DNA from: Globomyces pollinis-pini
Taxonomy: Eukaryota > Chytridiomycota > Chytridiomycetes > Rhizophydiales > Globomycetaceae
Length of the DNA: 64,000 nt
Assembly: GCA_025399215.1 (NCBI GenBank)
Contig: MU621155.1
Location: 1 to 64,000, forward strand
Direction: 5' to 3'
Under the pieces are notes generated by a model. The model was not told where the DNA came from and did not search any database. It was given only the letters and a program-made list of their open reading frames with translations. The first letter of the stretch is position 1, and every line of letters starts with the position of its first letter. A program made the translations under genes and the position numbers. This document shows, one piece after another, positions 62,898 through 64,000 of the stretch.

Positions 62898-63199
62898 TTA
62901 AAAGCTTTGGATTTACGTCGTATTTTAGCATGTTGTGAATAATGGAAAGAGAAAACACGTCAACCAAATCTTTCACAACTCAATGAAATACCTAGGAATG
63001 TAAATCAAATCAAAATTGCTCTTAATAAATTATTTGAAGTTGTTTAAAACAATAATTGATCTACTCTTTCTCTCTGATACTTAGCAGAATAATACCACTC
63101 TGAACTCAATGCAATGATATAAATCATCATCTCTTATGAATTATAAAATATCATACTGTTTAGCTTGGTTTGGTACAATTGTTTTTTTACCTCTTTTCC

Positions 63200-64000
63200 A
63201 TGCTTCTAATCCTTAATTTATTCTTCAATACCTTCACAATACTTGCAAATTCATTAAATCATCATCTAAATCTTCATAATGATGTATGCTTGGCCTCTTC
63301 AAATCCTACTCCATTTGATGTTTTAAGCATTTGTCCAAATAAACAGTCTATCAAAAAGGAATCATCAACGCAACCTCAAAATAGCAAAGAGTTGATATGT
63401 ATATCAAAAATAAATCCATTTAATGTGGATTCCTTGCCAGTAAAACACAACAATATATTGTCAATACAGAATTCCAATGGATATCAAAGCATCTATCAAA
63501 CGAATGCAATCAAACGACCCATAAATATCATATATTCTTGCAAAACAGATCAACAATGTTGTGTTAAAGCACCATTTCTTACCAAAAATGTTAAAATACA
63601 CAATACCAAACCTAAATCAAAGTTGGATGATGTTGAAAAATTATCAGTGTCAAAGAATAACTCCAAATCTAATATAGATGCCAACTTCACAATACTAGTA
63701 GAGCCGAAACCTAATTTACCAACCAGAAATATATCCTCAACTTCCACCAATTCAACAAATAAAACGGAAGAGGTTTATATTGAAACTGAACCTGCTCAAC
63801 AGGAATCAAAACTAAAAGAAGTGTTACAATCCAAAAATGCAGATAAATCAAAACCAAAGTCTCAGAAACGAGAATTCAACTACGCATCATTTGATTGTGG
63901 AGCATTAATTTTATCTTCCAACAAAGATGCAAAGCACTCGACAGCAATATTATCCAACTCAAAAGATTCGTATTTGTTGAACAAATGTTCCTCCGAAAAA
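63200..64000 (+). CDS. SLP1/osteopotentia-type SUN-domain protein, N-terminal part
   Basis: The frame runs from an ATG at 63200 to the window edge (267 codons). The start is a signal peptide (MLLILNLFFNTFTILANS). A long disordered, Ser/Lys/Asn-rich luminal part follows, with a small Cys cluster (CKTDQQCCVKAPF). It leads into a SUN domain at REFNYASFDCGALILSSN, then AKHSTAILSNSKDSYLLNK, the usual SUN N-terminal half in the Slp1 form (FNYASFDC). Yeast Slp1 works with Emp65 in the ER to protect soluble proteins. The rest of the SUN domain lies beyond the window. Confidence 0.85.
   Translation, partial: MLLILNLFFNTFTILANSLNHHLNLHNDVCLASSNPTPFDVLSICPNKQSIKKESSTQPQNSKELICISKINPFNVDSLPVKHNNILSIQNSNGYQSIYQTNAIKRPINIIYSCKTDQQCCVKAPFLTKNVKIHNTKPKSKLDDVEKLSVSKNNSKSNIDANFTILVEPKPNLPTRNISSTSTNSTNKTEEVYIETEPAQQESKLKEVLQSKNADKSKPKSQKREFNYASFDCGALILSSNKDAKHSTAILSNSKDSYLLNKCSSEK

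Overview
This is a nuclear genome segment from a gene-dense eukaryote, most likely an early-diverging, flagellated fungus or close fungal relative (a zoosporic, aphelid- or rozellid-like lineage; inference). Supporting signs: AT-rich DNA, very short intergenic gaps, an RNA polymerase II largest subunit with a canonical heptad CTD, fungal-type C2H2 factors, a Bzz1-like F-BAR/SH3 protein, and genes typical of flagellated cells (MNS1, a TTLL ligase). Animal-type genes that are rare or missing in Dikarya, such as C2CD5 and an ARHGAP39-like WW-MyTH4-RhoGAP, are also present. I see no phage, plasmid, CRISPR or transposase features, and no tRNA or rRNA gene that I could support.

The dominant architectural feature is splicing. 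Almost every gene is interrupted by GT-AG introns of about 20-38 nt, placed here by conserved protein motifs and phase. Many short open frames are therefore exons of one gene. Several introns sit in or directly after the start codon, and some exons are extremely small (2, 7, 9 and 18 nt).

Layout: 1-369 partial unknown gene (-); 370-1449 gene-free with a small inverted repeat; ALG6 (-), MRD1 (+), a Qc-type SNARE (-), a GNAT acetyltransferase (+), a spastin-like AAA ATPase (+), an acidic unknown protein (-); RPB1 (-) at 10.7-16.6 kb; a nitronate monooxygenase-like enzyme (-). A lineage-specific block at 18-22 kb holds a perilipin-like protein, two Asn-rich orphans, a seven-TM orphan, hairpins and a tandem repeat. 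Then come a SPOC-domain protein (-), an unknown Pro/Ser-rich protein (+), arginine-biosynthetic ARG7 (-), an F-BAR/4xSH3 protein (-), C2CD5 (-), PKA catalytic subunit (+), two paralogous C2H2 factors flanking a large WD40 protein (-), a coiled-coil protein (-), a DHHC palmitoyltransferase (-), glucosidase II beta (+), BAP31-like (-), an SPRY/IQ protein with a small coiled-coil gene one base upstream (-), SWI3/SMARCC (-), CDK11 (-), ARHGAP39-like (+), TFB5 (-), NOPCHAP1 (+), TTLL (+), MNS1 (-) and the start of an SLP1-type SUN protein (+).

Functional themes: transcription and RNA (RPB1, TFB5, SWI3, CDK11, SPOC protein, MRD1, NOPCHAP1); ER glycoprotein handling (ALG6 adds the first glucose to the N-glycan precursor, glucosidase II trims it, with BAP31 and SLP1-type ER proteins); membrane traffic and cytoskeleton (SNARE, F-BAR/SH3, C2CD5, spastin, RhoGAP); flagellum (MNS1, TTLL). 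Gene order looks like ordinary dense housekeeping packing rather than an operon-like system. I did not find a discrete new defence or mobile system. The most unusual biology I can support is the extreme intron and exon miniaturisation.
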